Shown here: positions 48,650 to 61,539 of the stretch, piece after piece
Layout: each line of letters starts with the position of its first letter
Numbering within the stretch: the first letter of the stretch is position 1
DNA from: Paracentrotus lividus
Taxonomy: Eukaryota; Echinodermata; Echinoidea; Camarodonta; Echinidae
DNA length: 64,000 nt
Reading direction: 5' to 3'
Assembly (NCBI GenBank): GCA_940671915.1
Contig: CALNVZ010003435.1
Span: 14,241,338-14,305,337 of the forward strand
Translations under genes and position numbers: made by a program
Notes under the pieces: generated by a model
Databases searched by the model: none
The model's input: the letters and a program-made list of their open reading frames with translations, nothing else
Told to the model about the DNA's origin: nothing

Positions 48650-48979
48650 ACCACGCAGTCAGACTTATTGATGGTGGTGCCCCAAACCAAGGTCGTGTTG
48701 AGGTCATCTTCAACGGAACCTGGGCTACCATCTGCAATGAGCAATGGGACATCCAGGATGCCAATGTGATATGCCGTCAGTTGGGATTCATTGGAGCTAC
48801 CGAGGCAGCCATCAATACGGAGTACGGTGAAGGGTCTGGTATCGTTGCTCTGAGTGAGGTTCGATGCGAGGGATGGGAGAGTGAGATCAATGATTGTTAC
48901 CATGGCCTGTGGGGTATGGCAGGAGCCACCTGTACGCATGCCAAGGATGCTGGAGTCAAATGTGCCAACCAGACGGAAT
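48650..48979 (+). CDS. SRCR receptor exon 4: SRCR domain 3
   Basis: Acceptor gttcctgcag, donor gtaagt, phase 1 to 1. VRLIDGGAPNQGRVEVIF, WATICNEQWD, ANVICRQLGFIGAT, GSGIVALSEVRCEGWESE, INDCYHGLWG, ATCTHAKDAGVKC. Six cysteines, but the canonical CDD is CNE and WLDDV is ALSEV, so this is the most diverged domain; loss of these acidic residues could alter cation-dependent ligand binding. Residues about 241-350. Confidence 0.94.
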
Positions 48980-49590
48980 GTAAGTCAACATTTGAATGTT
49001 TCATTCCAAAAGGGAGTAAATCCACTTTAGAAGAAAATTGAGTTGATGATATCAGACCATTGCTCAGTTACCCACTATCTCTACAGAATTATCAACTTCA
49101 ATTTTGATTGAAATGCATCTTTTATTTTAACTTTTCCTCTAAGGCCTGTACAAAATTTGGTATGCTGTAAATAAGAAGTGGCATTTTTTCTTCAGTTAGA
49201 AGAGTGGATATCATCCCTTTTAGTATGAAACTTTCCATTTCTAAGTGACTTCTCTCCCTCTCACTATTCAAACACTTTTAGTTAAACACTCCTTTGTAGG
49301 CCCACAATGTGTCCCTCTCTATATTTGCATGTGCCAAGGTTGTCGGGGTAGAATTAAAATTTGGCACAAATAAGGACTTCTTGTAGGCTTTTGATAAGGT
49401 TTCTGGACATGAGGGGCACAAGAATGTACTGTGGGTGTCAGAACATGTATACATGTATTGTGGAAATCTTTAAAGGTAATCTAGAGTATTAGTCATGATG
49501 AAATAAATCAAAACATTCTTGTTCATACCAGAATCTCAAGCATAGGAAATAAATACTACACACCAAAGGAATTTACAGAAAATTGCGTTT

Positions 49591-52500
49591 GGGTCAATCC
49601 ACATCAAATCAACCAGTGCTTGCCACCCGACCCCCTTCGATTTTGCTCAAATTCGCACCAAATACTCGCCCAAGTGTCTGACGGAGAGTTCTCAAATATT
49701 TTGCCCCAAGGTCATTCAGTTTTTAAGATACAGGCCTTCTTAGCAACCAATGCACAGTCAGAGAGTTGGACTTTGTAAAAATGTGCCACTTTTGGGAAGC
49801 TGCTGCATCTTCAATTTGACAGATTAGGCACTCCTTCTTTCCAAAATGAAAGAACTTTATGTGCTCTACCAAATGAATGTTCAATGGCCCGAATCGGACC
49901 TTGCGTTATCGTGCAAGAGGCCTCTGAAAATGGCTTTAGATGAAAAGTGCAAAATTTTGAAGGCATGTTTAGAAGCTCATAGACAGAAAAATATGGCAAG
50001 ATGAGCATATCTTGATATATACAATGATAGACTATCACTAGCTCTAGAGGTTGCAAAAAAAAAAATTTCGACAGCGCGTCACATTTTTGCGCAGGGCGCC
50101 CTCAAACTTTAGAAATTTCAAAAATAGGCCAAGTTCAAGGTCAAGGATCACCCTTCGTCCCACCTAGTATTGTCTTCAAATTTTCTGTATTGGTAGACAC
50201 TTACCTATATTTTCATTGGTCACCCGAGAATTTTTGCTTCCGAAACGTTTAACGCCTTATTTACGCTCGTGAAAATTGGCGTAAATACCCCAAAATGAAG
50301 GAAAACGGTAAAAATGGTTAATGAGCCCATTTCATTCATTAATTACTCAGTGATGGAATGACTAGAAAGGCTGATGTTGGCAGTACTAGTAGAATCCCTT
50401 AAGTACTTTCAAAATATTAACAAGTCAGGGTTCAACATTGATGACAATGACATTGAAATGGAACTCCAAAGTGCTTGAAAGAGCCAAATTTCACGCAAAG
50501 CAATGGAAAAAAGACATTAATTAGCCAAATTAAAGTAGTGATTACTCAGTGATTGGGAGACAAGTAAAGCTGAATTTTCTAGGGGTAATACAATTTATCA
50601 AGTTGATTCAGAATATGAACAAATCGAGTTTCAGTGAAAAAGACAATGACCTTGAAATGGAACCTCAAAGTGCATACAAGAGCCATAATAGTGGCAAAAT
50701 GATGGGAAAATAGATTAATTAGCAAACTTTCAGCATTAATTACTCAGTGATGGAAGGATTAGAAAAGCTGATTATTCTAGTGTTAGTACAATTGCTCAGG
50801 TTAATTCAGATTTTTTTTTAAATCTGGGCTTGATATGTGATGACATTGACCTTGAAATTGGACCTCAAGGTGCATTAAAAAGTCAAATTACGGGAAACAT
50901 AACATTAATGAGTTAAGTTTGATCGTTAATTACTCAGTGATGAAATGACAAGAAATACTGATTTTTGCAGTGGTAGTACAAATCCATAAGTTTTCAGACA
51001 ATATTAAAAAGTTAAGGTTCAATGATAACAACAATGACCTTGAAATTGGACCTCAATGTCCTTAATAAAGCCAAGATACTTGAAAAACTGTGGGAGAATA
51101 GATAATTAGCAAACATTAAGCTTTAATTACCCAGAAATGGAAGGACAAGAACAGCTGAAATTTTTAGTGACAATACATCTAATCAAGTTTGTTAAGAATA
51201 TGAACAAATTAGGTTTCATGGATGAAGACAATGACCTTGAAATTGAACCTCAAATTGCATATCGGAGCGAAAATACTTGCAAAACGATGGGAAAATAGAT
51301 TAATTAGCCAACATTGAGGTCCAATTTTAAGGTCATTGTTGGAATAAATGAACCATAAATTGTAGATATTTTTCAAATACTTATGGATTTGTACCACCAC
51401 TGCAAAAATCAATATTTCTGTTCATTTCATCATTGAGTAATTCACTCTCAAATTTGTATAATTAATGTTGTGTTTCCCACATTTTGACTTTTCATGCACT
51501 TTGAGTTTCAATTTCAAGGTCAATGTCATCACAAATGGAGCCTGAATTGTTAATATTCTAAATTAACTTGAAAAGTTGTATTATCAATAGTAAAATGATC
51601 TTTTCTAAACCTTCCGCCAATGAGTAATTAATGCTGAAAGTTGGCTAATTAATCTATTTTCACATCATTTTGCGAGTATTTTGGCTCTTATATGCACTTT
51701 GAGGTTCAATTTCAAGGTCATTGTCTTCATTGAGGAAACCTAATTTGTTCATATTCTTAACAAACTTGATAAGATGTATTGTCTCTAAAAATTTCAGCTG
51801 TTCTTGTCCTTCCATTTCTGAGTAATTAAAGATTAATATTTGCTAATTATCTATTCTCCCACCGTTTTTCAAGTATCTTGGCTTTATTAAGGACATTGAG
51901 GTCTAATTTCAAAGTCATTGTTTTTATCATTGAACCTTAAATTTTTAATATTGTTTGAAAACTTATGAATTTGTACTACCACTGCAAAAATCAGTATTTC
52001 TTGTCATTTCATCACTGAGTAATTAACGATCAAACTTGGCTCATCAATGTTATGTTTCCCGTAATTTGACTTTTTAATGCACCTTGAGGTCCGATTTCAA
52101 GGTCAATGTCATCACATATCAAGCCCAGATTTAAAAAAAATCTGAATTAACCTGAGCAATTGTACTAACACTAGAATAATCAGCTTTTCTAATCCTTCCA
52201 TCACTGAGTAATTAATGCTGAAAGTTTGCTAATTAATCTATTTTCCCATCATTTTGCCACTATTATGGCTCTTGTATGCACTTTGAGGTTCCATTTCAAG
52301 GTCATTGTCTTTTTCACTGAAACTCGATTTGTTCATATTCTGAATCAACTTGATAAATTGTATTACCCCTAGAAAATTCAGCTTTACTTGTCTCCCAATC
52401 ACTGAGTAATCACTACTTTAATTTGGCTAATTAATGTCTTTTTTCCATTGCTTTGCGTGAAATTTGGCTCTTTCAAGCACTTTGGAGTTCCATTTCAATG

Positions 52501-53369
52501 TCATTGTCATCAATGATGAACCCTGACTTGTTAATATTTTGAAAGTACTTAAGGGATTCTACTAGTACTGCCAACATCAGCCTTTCTAGTCATTCCATCA
52601 CTGAGTAATTAATGAATGAAATGGGCTCATTAACCATTTTTACCGTTTTCCTTCATTTTGGGGTATTTACGCCAATTTTCACGAGCGTAAATAAGGCGTT
52701 AAACGTTTCGGAAGCAAAAATTCTCGGGTGACCAATGAAAATATAGGTAAGTGTCTACCAATACAGAAAATTTGAAGACAATACTAGGTGGGACGAAGGG
52801 TGATCCTTGACCTTGAACTTGGCCTATTTTTGAAATTTCTAAAGTTTGAGGGCGCCCTGCGCAAAAATGTGACGCGCTGTCGAAATCTTTTTTATTGCAA
52901 CCTCTAGAGCTAGTGATAGTCTATCATTGTATATATCAAGATATGCTTATCTTGCCATATTTTTCTGTCTATGAGCTTCTAAACATGCCTTCAAAATTTT
53001 GCATTTTTCATCTAAAGCCATTTTCAGAGGCCTCTTGCGCGATAACGCAAGGTCCGATTCGCGCCATTGAACATTCATTTGGTAGAGCACATAAAGTTCT
53101 TTCATTTTGGAAAGAAGGAGTGCCTAATCTGTCAAACTGAAGATACAACAGCTTCCCAAAAGTGGAACATTTTTACAAAGCCCAACTCTCTGACTGTGCA
53201 TTGGTTGCTAAGAAGGCCTGTATCTTAGCAACTGAATGACCTTGGGGCAAAATATTTGAGAATTCTCCGTCAGACACTTGGGCGAGTATTTGGTGCGAAT
53301 TTGAGCAAAATCAAAAGGGGTCGGGTGGCAAAATGCCAAAAAATTGGTTGATTTGATGTGGATTGACCC
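49591..53369. mobile_element. 3.8-kb foldback with internal 195-bp tandem units
   Basis: Left end GGGTCAATCCACATCAAATC, right end GATTTGATGTGGATTGACCC. The arms mirror each other about position 51480, with a loop of roughly 340 bases. The outer 750 bp of each arm is single-copy; the inner part is about five diverged units of about 195 bp marked by AATTACTCAGTGATGGAA, CAATGACCTTGAAAT(T/G)GA and GG(A/G)AAATAGATTAATTAG. The same 81-codon frame appears on opposite strands at 49811-50056 and 52895-53140, two differences apart or so. No transposase. Confidence 0.92.
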
Positions 53370-54495
53370 GTATAAATTTGCTGAGAAAAGTGCAAAATAA
53401 GCATAATTTCTGTAACTAGACGGCCCGTCAAAGCACGTGCGTGATTAACACGGCCACGTGGAAAGTCTATGGGTATATCATGTGCCCGCAATTCCCATCG
53501 GATCTGTGTGTGTATGTTGTGCCGTGACTTGTGGCGATATAGCGGTCTACTCCAAGTCTCAATTTGACGGACTGTTTCGATATTTTTTCAACATTTCTTC
53601 TGAAATCATTATCGAAACGTGAATATAATCTTGTGTAGGCATATGTATATGTTAATGGAACAATGTAAGGGAAATATCGTACAGATTTATCTCAAATTAT
53701 TTTGGCTGTGAGAACTCTAGCTTGGCTTTAACGTTTATGTGTGATTGTCTTCATTACTTTTTGTACATTTAAAGCCATTCTAGAGCAAGATTTTTATCAC
53801 AAATAGTTAAAAACAATTTATTTTAATTTACTCAAACATGTCATTTGTCACATCCATGTACATGTGAGATCAGATTCCTGACTAAAATATTTTACATTCT
53901 TATTTGAGACTAAATGTTAATTGAATTTTAAACTTCAAATAGATGTGAAATCTTGTGCAGATGGATGGCAAATAAGCTTGAAGTATTTACTCACAGCAAT
54001 TATTTGAATTGTCTGATAAGATTTACTCAGTAAACATTTTCCCTGTTATATATCAGAGAATAAATCAACATCAGTATTTGTTATTTATTTTATTTTGTTT
54101 GAAATTACACTGTATACTGTACTATCTGATTTGATTGCAAAAACAGAATTGTAATCTCACTGTGGTCTATGTCAAGCATTTAGAGGACAAGATTGTGCAG
54201 TATTCGTAAATTGCATCCTCTTTTAAATTTAACTGTTTATGAAGTTGCCAGGTCAATCCAATATGTTAAAGATTTGCCTTGCTCTCAATGCCTAATGGTA
54301 CATTGTAAATGAATGAATATTTTTGCAGTCCTTGACCGAACCTAAACCTCAAATAAAAACCTAGCGCATCCTGAACCCCAATCTTACATATTAGACGAAA
54401 TAAAATTTGGAGCAACTTTCGCCAGAGCACATTGTCTGTGACCCATGGTTAATGGTGAAGTTTGATTCTAATTTCCTCTAGTAATATTTGTTAAG
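53370..54495 (+). other. Right part of SRCR intron 4
   Basis: AT-rich sequence with no repeat or exon recognised between the foldback and the duplicated exon start. Confidence 0.5.
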
Positions 54496-54545
54496 TTGGA
54501 GGAGAGTTTGAATCTATGGGACGAGTAGAGGTCTTCCATGGATAA
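54496..54545 (+). pseudogene. Degenerate copy of the exon 5 start
   Basis: TTGGAGGAGAGTTTGAATCT then ATGGGACGAGTAGAGGTCTTCCATGG repeats the beginning of exon 5 (from 54597) with few changes, then runs into TAA (54544) and unrelated sequence. No acceptor precedes it. A remnant of a local duplication. Confidence 0.8.
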
Positions 54546-54563
54546 TCATGAATTTTTATTTGA

Positions 54564-55425
<862 letters not shown>

Positions 55426-55644
55426 TCTGGAGGGTGTGTCACAAAGAGTTAAGTAGACTTAAAATCGCACTTAACTTCTTTGTGCATCCTGTACTATAAT
55501 GCGCAATCTCATTGGTGGAATTCTCAATGGCACGCATTCCCTGAACATGATGTGACCAATGAGATAATGCGTAATATACCATGCACAAGTAGAGATTTAA
55601 GTGCGACTTTAAGTCTACTTAACTCTTTGTGAAACTCCACCAGG
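55426..55644. mobile_element. MITE whose end supplies a splice acceptor
   Basis: About 218 bp. Left TCTGGAGGGTGTGTCACAAA then GAGTTAAGTAGACTTAAA; right TTTAAGTCTACTTAACTCTT then TGTGAAACTCCACCAGG. Same family as the split element at 18266-21371, whose right end is GTGAAACACCCCCAGG. The interior is itself foldable (ATGCGCAATCTCATTGG / CCAATGAGATAATGCG). The terminal ...CCACCAG is the splice acceptor of exon 6 of the SRCR gene. No clear target-site duplication was seen. Confidence 0.88.
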
Positions 55645-55845
55645 TTGTTTGTAGGCAGCTTGGATACAGAGATGCGTTAGAAGCCACTGGCTCAGCTGCC
55701 TATGGTGCTGGGAACGGGCGTATCATCCTAGATAATGTCCAGTGTATGGGAACTGAGCTAAACCTTACAGACTGCCCTCATCAAGGATTCCTCATGCATA
55801 ACTGTCAACCTAACGAAGATGCAGGCGTTGTTTGCCAGACAGAAG
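55644..55845 (+). CDS. SRCR receptor exon 6: rest of SRCR domain 4
   Basis: Starts at phase 0 directly at the MITE end and encodes VVCRQLGYRDALEATG, GAGNGRIILDNVQCMGTE, LTDCPHQGF, HNCQPNEDAGVVC. With exon 5 it completes a six-cysteine SRCR domain (residues about 351-455 in all). Donor gtaaga, phase 1. A (GAT)n tract follows at 55887-55925. Confidence 0.93.
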
Positions 55846-55884
55846 GTAAGAGTTATTCTGGGATTATAATATTAAAGACTAACT

Positions 55885-55925
<41 letters not shown>

Positions 55926-57048
55926 GAGCATGATGATTATTATGCTAATAATAATGCACAACACTTTTTTTTACTGTTTATACAATGTTTGGCTTAACTA
56001 CATGTATCAGTAAATAATAATAAAAAAAAAAAAAAAATTGTCCTGGCCAGAACCATATCATGGGCAATATAATCTTGTAATGTTATTATAAAAGTATAAC
56101 TGCTTAGTGTCATACAGTAATTCCATAAAGATAGTAACAAATAAATGCAGTACAATACAGGGCTGCTTAGGTCAGTATATATCACACATTCTTCCTTTGA
56201 AAAGCGCCAGGTACAAGGTGTGTTATGATACAGCATATGACTTCTCCATGTGTACAGAGAGCAATCAGGCGTGAAAGAGTATTGACGTAATTCTATTGAG
56301 AGCACTCTTTTTAGGGTATGGCTTTGTGTCTGAATAGCTTGACAGTACACCCCACTCAAGTATATAATACCAGTTGAACCCTTCGACTGATCAACATATA
56401 TTATACATGTAGTTTGTTTTGAACTTCCTAAAAACTATTGTTTATGGTTGAATGTGTCTTGACACAAATCTAAAGTTTGTTTTCTAAAAATTTCAAGAGT
56501 TCATACAACATAATATGATACACATGTACATGTACATGAAGACCAGTTCATAAGTTACAAATGTTAAATTATGAAATTTATAACAATGTTATCCTTTGAC
56601 AGATTTTCGTAAAGTGCTCACTGATATGCCTCTCCAATTGTTCCATTGTAACCAACTTAACTTTAGGGTGGACTCCCTCTCAAACACCCATTTATATGAA
56701 TGATAAATGTAGTCTTCACTGGTATACACCTGTAATTTACAAGAGTCAAAGTGTTATTCCTGCAGTGTGAATACTTGTACATGTACATGTATGTAGATAA
56801 TATTTACTGACTGGAGGCTTAAAACAGTGTTCAGATATTACAGAATATTAGCTAGTATTAATACTATTTGCAATTGGCTAGATGTATTGTACCCTTATTT
56901 ATTAGGTAATCAACTGTAGTTTGTATGAATAATTTCTTACACAATTCATGTTTATGTCTTGTGAAAAAACACTGAGGAAGTACAGATAAGAGCACAAAAT
57001 AAAATAGAATCAATATTCAACAAATGTATACTTTCTGTTTCTGTACAG
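55846..57048 (+). other. SRCR receptor intron 6
   Basis: 1.2 kb with a (GAT)n tract (55887-55925), an A-run near 56025 and repeated ACATGTACATGTA words (about 56522-56540, 56775-56795). No exon. Confidence 0.7.
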
Positions 57049-57372
57049 ATAATTCATACACAATCCGTCTTGTCGGGGGTAACGTAGCTTCAGAAGGTCG
57101 TGTGGAAGTCCTCTACAATGATGAATGGGGGACGATATGCGACGACGACTGGGACATTGATGATGCTCGTGTGATATGCAGGCAGCTAGGATACACCAAC
57201 GCAGAGAGAGCAACCCTTGCTGCTAGCTTCGGGGGCGGGTCCGGAGTGATCTGGCTTGATGATGTCATGTGTGACGGCACAGAGTCCTCCATCTTCTCCT
57301 GTCCCAGCAAGGAATGGGGGGAACATAACTGTGAACATACGGAAGATGCTGGCGTCATCTGCACTGATGATG
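57049..57372 (+). CDS. SRCR receptor exon 7: SRCR domain 5
   Basis: Acceptor tttctgtacag, donor gtaaga, phase 1 to 1. IRLVGGNVASEGRVEVLYN, WGTICDDDWDIDDARVICRQ, GGGSGVIWLDDVMCDGTE, IFSCPSKEWGEHNC, TEDAGVIC. A canonical domain with six cysteines and the CDDDWD and WLDDV acidic clusters used for calcium binding in this family. Residues about 456-563. Confidence 0.95.
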
Positions 57373-57698
57373 GTAAGAGACATGGGATATAAGATACAAT
57401 TTTCTGTATCAGGACAACTACCCCTTGGACAATTACCCCCGATAAATATGGTTAGGGTTAGGTGTAGTGTTAGGGGGCAGATTTTTGGTGAGGGTTAGTT
57501 GTCCGGGGGTAATTGTCCAGGGGATAGGTTTTCTAGAACCACAATTTTCTGAACTTGTTGATAGATAGTTTGGGATGCCCTAAAGCAAGCTTCATTTGCA
57601 GAGATGATGATATGATGAGTCATATGATATGAGGGTACATGGGGCGGATTTCTGTTGAATTCCAACTGTAACCCTTTATTGCTCTCTTTTTTCCTCAG
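57373..57698 (+). other. SRCR receptor intron 7
   Basis: A 326-bp intron, over a third of it the MITE at 57403-57530. Confidence 0.8.
57403..57530. mobile_element. Small MITE (GGACAACTACCCC family)
   Basis: Left CAGGACAACTACCCCTTGGA then CAATTACCCCC; right GGGGGTAATTGTCCAGGGGA. In between are GGTTAGGGTTAGG and GGGTTAGTTGTCC. About 128 bp, no coding capacity; partial relative at 31722-31790. Confidence 0.8.
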
Positions 57699-58019
57699 GG
57701 TCGTCCCAGATCCGTCTAGTTGATGGCAGTGATTCTCGTGGAGGTCGTCTGGAGATCTACTTCGAGGGTACTTGGGGGACTGTCTGTGACGATTCCTGGG
57801 ACGAGACTGACGCTGAGGTGGCATGCCAGGAGCTTGGTTTCCTAGGAGTTGAAGACTACAAGGCTTCCTACCCGATGGGAGAGGGTCAGATATGGTTGGA
57901 TGATGTACACTGCCAGGGAGATGAGAGTTCCATCAGGTACTGCAGTCACAGCGGATGGGGAGAACATAATTGTGCTCATCAGGAAGATGTGGGTATCGTC
58001 TGCAGGAGAAGTGGTACAG
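57699..58019 (+). CDS. SRCR receptor exon 8: SRCR domain 6
   Basis: Acceptor tttttcctcag, donor gtgagt, phase 1 to 1. IRLVDGSDSRGGRLEIYFEG, WGTVCDDSWDETDAEVACQE, GEGQIWLDDVHCQGDE, IRYCSHSGWGEHNC, QEDVGIVC. Six cysteines and both acidic clusters present; the usual VCRQLGY is ACQELGF. Membrane-proximal domain, residues about 564-670. Confidence 0.95.
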
Positions 58020-58603
58020 GTGAGTACGACAGTGACCATTCCATGACATACGCTCTGCTGACAATTGCTCCACTGTCTAATCAGCCCAAGACTTAGCACT
58101 GTACCTAATCCTAATTCTAAACTTTACATAAACATAACATAAAGTTGTTGGTCTTTGTTTCACCATTGTGATGCATGTATTGATTTCCTTTACTTGTTAA
58201 AGGGGGGGGGGGGGTTCATTAGGCACACAGACATTTTGCAAATTGCAATTTGTGGGAAATTCCAACAGTTGTTTTAATCCATCAAAACTTTTGCCGCATA
58301 AAAGAAACCAACTCTTTGACTTTTTCTTATCGCAGTTGGCAAAAAATTTGCGTGTCTTGTGCAAACCCCCCATAAAAATAGTTTCATAGACTAGATGCAC
58401 TTCACCTAGTTTTAGGCCTAGAACCATTCCCGTCAGATGCCTATCCTCGGCTTCCTCAAACGTCAGTTCCAATGCAAACATATATAGGCACCACCTCATG
58501 AAAGGATCTCAGTCTGAGCTCCTCAATCTGTCTTCCAGAGCAGGCCTATCTAGCATTCGTAATCAAACTAACATGTGAATTTATTCCTCCTTATTTTTTA
58601 TAG
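58020..58603 (+). other. SRCR receptor intron 8
   Basis: Near its start (about 58033-58075) lies a fragment of the 15-bp foldback family, CATGACATACGCTCTGCTGA then CAATTGCTCCACTG, and a G-run at 58201-58214. Otherwise nothing recognised. Confidence 0.65.
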
Positions 58604-59460
58604 TGAGCGGCCTGTCAAGAGGTGCCATTGTTGCGATATCAACAGGAAGTGTTGCAGCATTTGTCATCTTGATGGTATGTTTGACATTCTGCTATGGTAG
58701 GAAGACTCGTAAGCCAGAGACCACTCAGCCTTCCCAGCAGGCATCAGGCTCACAATGGACCTCACCACCAACCAGCCCACATCCCCCTCAGGTCTATTCC
58801 ATCAACCAGAACGTATTCTACAACAGCTACGGTCAAACCATGCACATCAACTCACGTCCAAGTCCGCAACCACGATCGTCCAATCCGTACCCACAACCAG
58901 GACCATCCAGTCCATACCCTCAACCTCCCCAAGCTTCATTTCCCTCGGATGCACCACCGAAGTATGAAATGATCTCAAGTTACACTCCTCAATCCGTCTT
59001 CCAGGGTAACGTAGCAGGGGAAACACCCCCTGTCAATCTTCATCAAGCTGTACCACAAGGTACAGGTGCAGCGGGACCATCACAACCCTCATCAGAGATG
59101 GCCCGCACCCCTGTAACTCCAACACTCCCGCCTCCTGGTCTTCTGCCTCGGGTGGATGGCTACATCTCTTCTCCTGTCCCAGACCTTGTGTCTTCAGGTT
59201 ACAGACTACCGGCTGAGCCTCCAAGTTATTCCGTAGCAGCATCTCAGAGTAGTAGCATCCCTCCATCAAGAGGTGATGCTCCAAGGTACTCCAGAGACAT
59301 TGATGCTTCTGATCATCAAAGAACACAGAATCCAAGGAATAGCCAGACGTCTAACAAAAGAGATCCTCCCCCCTTCCAAGCAGAAGACAATGCTTATTCA
59401 AATGCAGCTTTCGTGCAAGAAACACCGGACGGTGGGGACAATATATCCATGGAAATTTAA
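58604..59460 (+). CDS. SRCR receptor exon 9: membrane helix and tail
   Basis: Acceptor tttttttatag, phase 1, stop TAA at 59458-59460. A single membrane helix (GAIVAISTGSVAAFVILMVC then LTFCYG) is followed by a basic stop-transfer (RKTRKP) and a tail of about 250 residues rich in Pro, Ser, Gln and Tyr. Two PPxY motifs are visible: PPKY (58954-58965) and PPSY (59218-59229), the type bound by WW domains of NEDD4-family ubiquitin ligases. A repeated 'PYPQPGPSSPYPQPP' segment resembles polyproline SH3/EVH1 ligands. This suggests regulated trafficking or signalling (inference). Residues 671-955. Confidence 0.9.
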
Positions 59461-60600
59461 GAATGGATATTTGATGAAACGTACACATGACAGCATCATT
59501 GTAATAGGCTTATATTCAATGCAAGATGATGAAAATTAGATGTGTCGCACCAATGTTTTAAATATATTCCAAGCATTACCAAATGTCTTTTTTGTACTGA
59601 TTATAGTGTGTGTAGTATCTGTCTTCCATTGCATTTCCACTGTATTCACTTGTTTGTAGAGTTAGATTTGCACACAGTTTTTTAAAAGCCTTTCACCTAT
59701 TAATCTTTGAGCACACTAACAAATATGATGTGACAAACATCTAAATTATAGGCATTCATATTTAAGCAATTCTAAATTATATTTTTCCCACCTTTAATTT
59801 AACCAAATGTTTGGTTTATTTATATGAAATGTAGGTCAAATATCTTCTTACGATGCTTTAAATGTATTCAGAAATAACATGAAATGTTACTTATTATGAA
59901 GGCATATGTTATGCTTATAGCTTTTGCTACTTAATGTTTTCTATGCATTCTTATTATCAGTACTATAAAAGGAGGCTTGCATGAAACTAATTTACATTGC
60001 AAGTGTTGATATTCTGTAAGTTTTAAGCCGTGAATACCTTGATATAAATGTTAAAGGCCCCTGAAACTCGGAGATCGTGGGGAATGCACGTTTTTCCTGA
60101 GCTCCAGTAACTTGTACACAATTGACATTGAGGCTTACGCATGGGTCGGACTACTGGAGATTAACACTCGGACAGCACGAACATGACGAAGTTAATCGAA
60201 TTCAGTCAGTCAATATATAGGGTCAATAGCTTTGGGTTCTTGATTCTTCAACATTCCTAAGTTTATAGACTCTCAACGCATCTCTTCGTATAAATTCAAA
60301 GATAAGTTAGATTTACTTCAGAATTCTGGTTAGTTAGTCTAGCCATGAAGGATTAACTCCAGACACGTTGTCGCTGAAGATTACGCAACATGCCTCAGGC
60401 TCTGCATGTCATGTTATCATTTCATCCGATATAAGGTGATTCCCCCATGTTTTATCAAGTAAACGTCCCTTTAATGAAACCAAGTGTAACTCAAGCTAAC
60501 CAACATCTTGTACAGTAAGTTTTTTAAAGTGTTTTTTTTTTATGGTACTCAAAAGTGTAGCAACCATCTCTTTTTATTATCAATAAAATTGTGATTTATG
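59461..60600 (+). other. SRCR receptor 3' UTR, probable
   Basis: AT-rich sequence following the stop. AATAAA at 60582-60587 is a good candidate polyadenylation signal, giving a UTR of about 1.1 kb. No exon is supported here. Confidence 0.45.
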
Positions 60601-61082
60601 CATATGAAATATTAGAAGTGCATATTATGTAATATTAATGAGTCAGTTTCACAGGTGCCAAGTTCTCAAGATAAGTATGCTTATGGAAGATTGGAATAGT
60701 GTAAACATACCATCCTGTGGCTTACTAAAGGGTGTAAGAGTTTTCACATAGCATGCTATTTGTCTATATGAAAGCTCTTATGCCGTTCTGCCAGCAGAAT
60801 TTGGAAACATTAATGAAACTTTATTTTCCTTATAATTTTTGGTGTAATTTGTTATAATTTGGATTACTACTTGAGAAAAAAAGTTTCCCAGATTTTTATT
60901 TTTTTATTTTAATTTCTAGCTCTGAACTTGATTTTATAATTTTTTAAAAAAGGTTAATCTAAGTTGCTATTCATAGAATCATGAAGACAATTTAAAATTG
61001 TGTACAGCATCACCAAATTTTGCCAAATTATTTTTTTAATGAAAATTTTTACATGTATCAAATGTATTCATTGTCATGCATG

Positions 61083-61539
61083 TTAAAGGTAGAATCAGCC
61101 TTTTTCACAAATTGCGAAAACTAATGCAACTTGGCATAACTGTAGAATATGATCGACCTATACTGTCTATTCAATCTTACTGTCATAGGTTGCCTAGATC
61201 AGTAATGCGAAACGAAAATCTGACTACCAATCTTGACCAGCTCTCCATCAACATCGTTGATATTACAGTGCGTGCAGCATGGACCGTACACAGCAATATA
61301 CACACGGCGCATCAGCGTGCATTATTCTCTGCGCTAACGGTCAGCGGTTCGCACCGTACGGTATATTTTTCGAGGTTCGAAAAAATAGGAATGAATTTTG
61401 ATAATCGCAATATAATGACAAACATACACATTTGAGCTTAATCATGTTGTGGGAAGATATAGTCGTTGGTATACTACTATATCCTCTAAAAACTAGAAAT
61501 TTAATATTTTTGCCTGCAAAAGGCTGACACTACCTTTAA
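61083..61539. mobile_element. TTAA-flanked MITE
   Basis: TTAA at 61083-61086 and 61536-61539 enclose AGGTAGAATCAGCCTTTTT on the left and AAAAGGCTGACACTACCT on the right. TTAA duplications are typical of piggyBac-type insertion. The interior contains an open frame of 119 codons (61076-61435) with no motif; most likely incidental. Confidence 0.7.

Noticed and set aside
49811..53140. Two nearly identical 81-residue proteins on opposite strands
   Set aside because: They are the two arms of one foldback element, not a gene pair; no recognisable domain.
61076..61435. 119-codon open frame
   Set aside because: Lies within a TTAA-flanked MITE, has no motif and no splice or start context.
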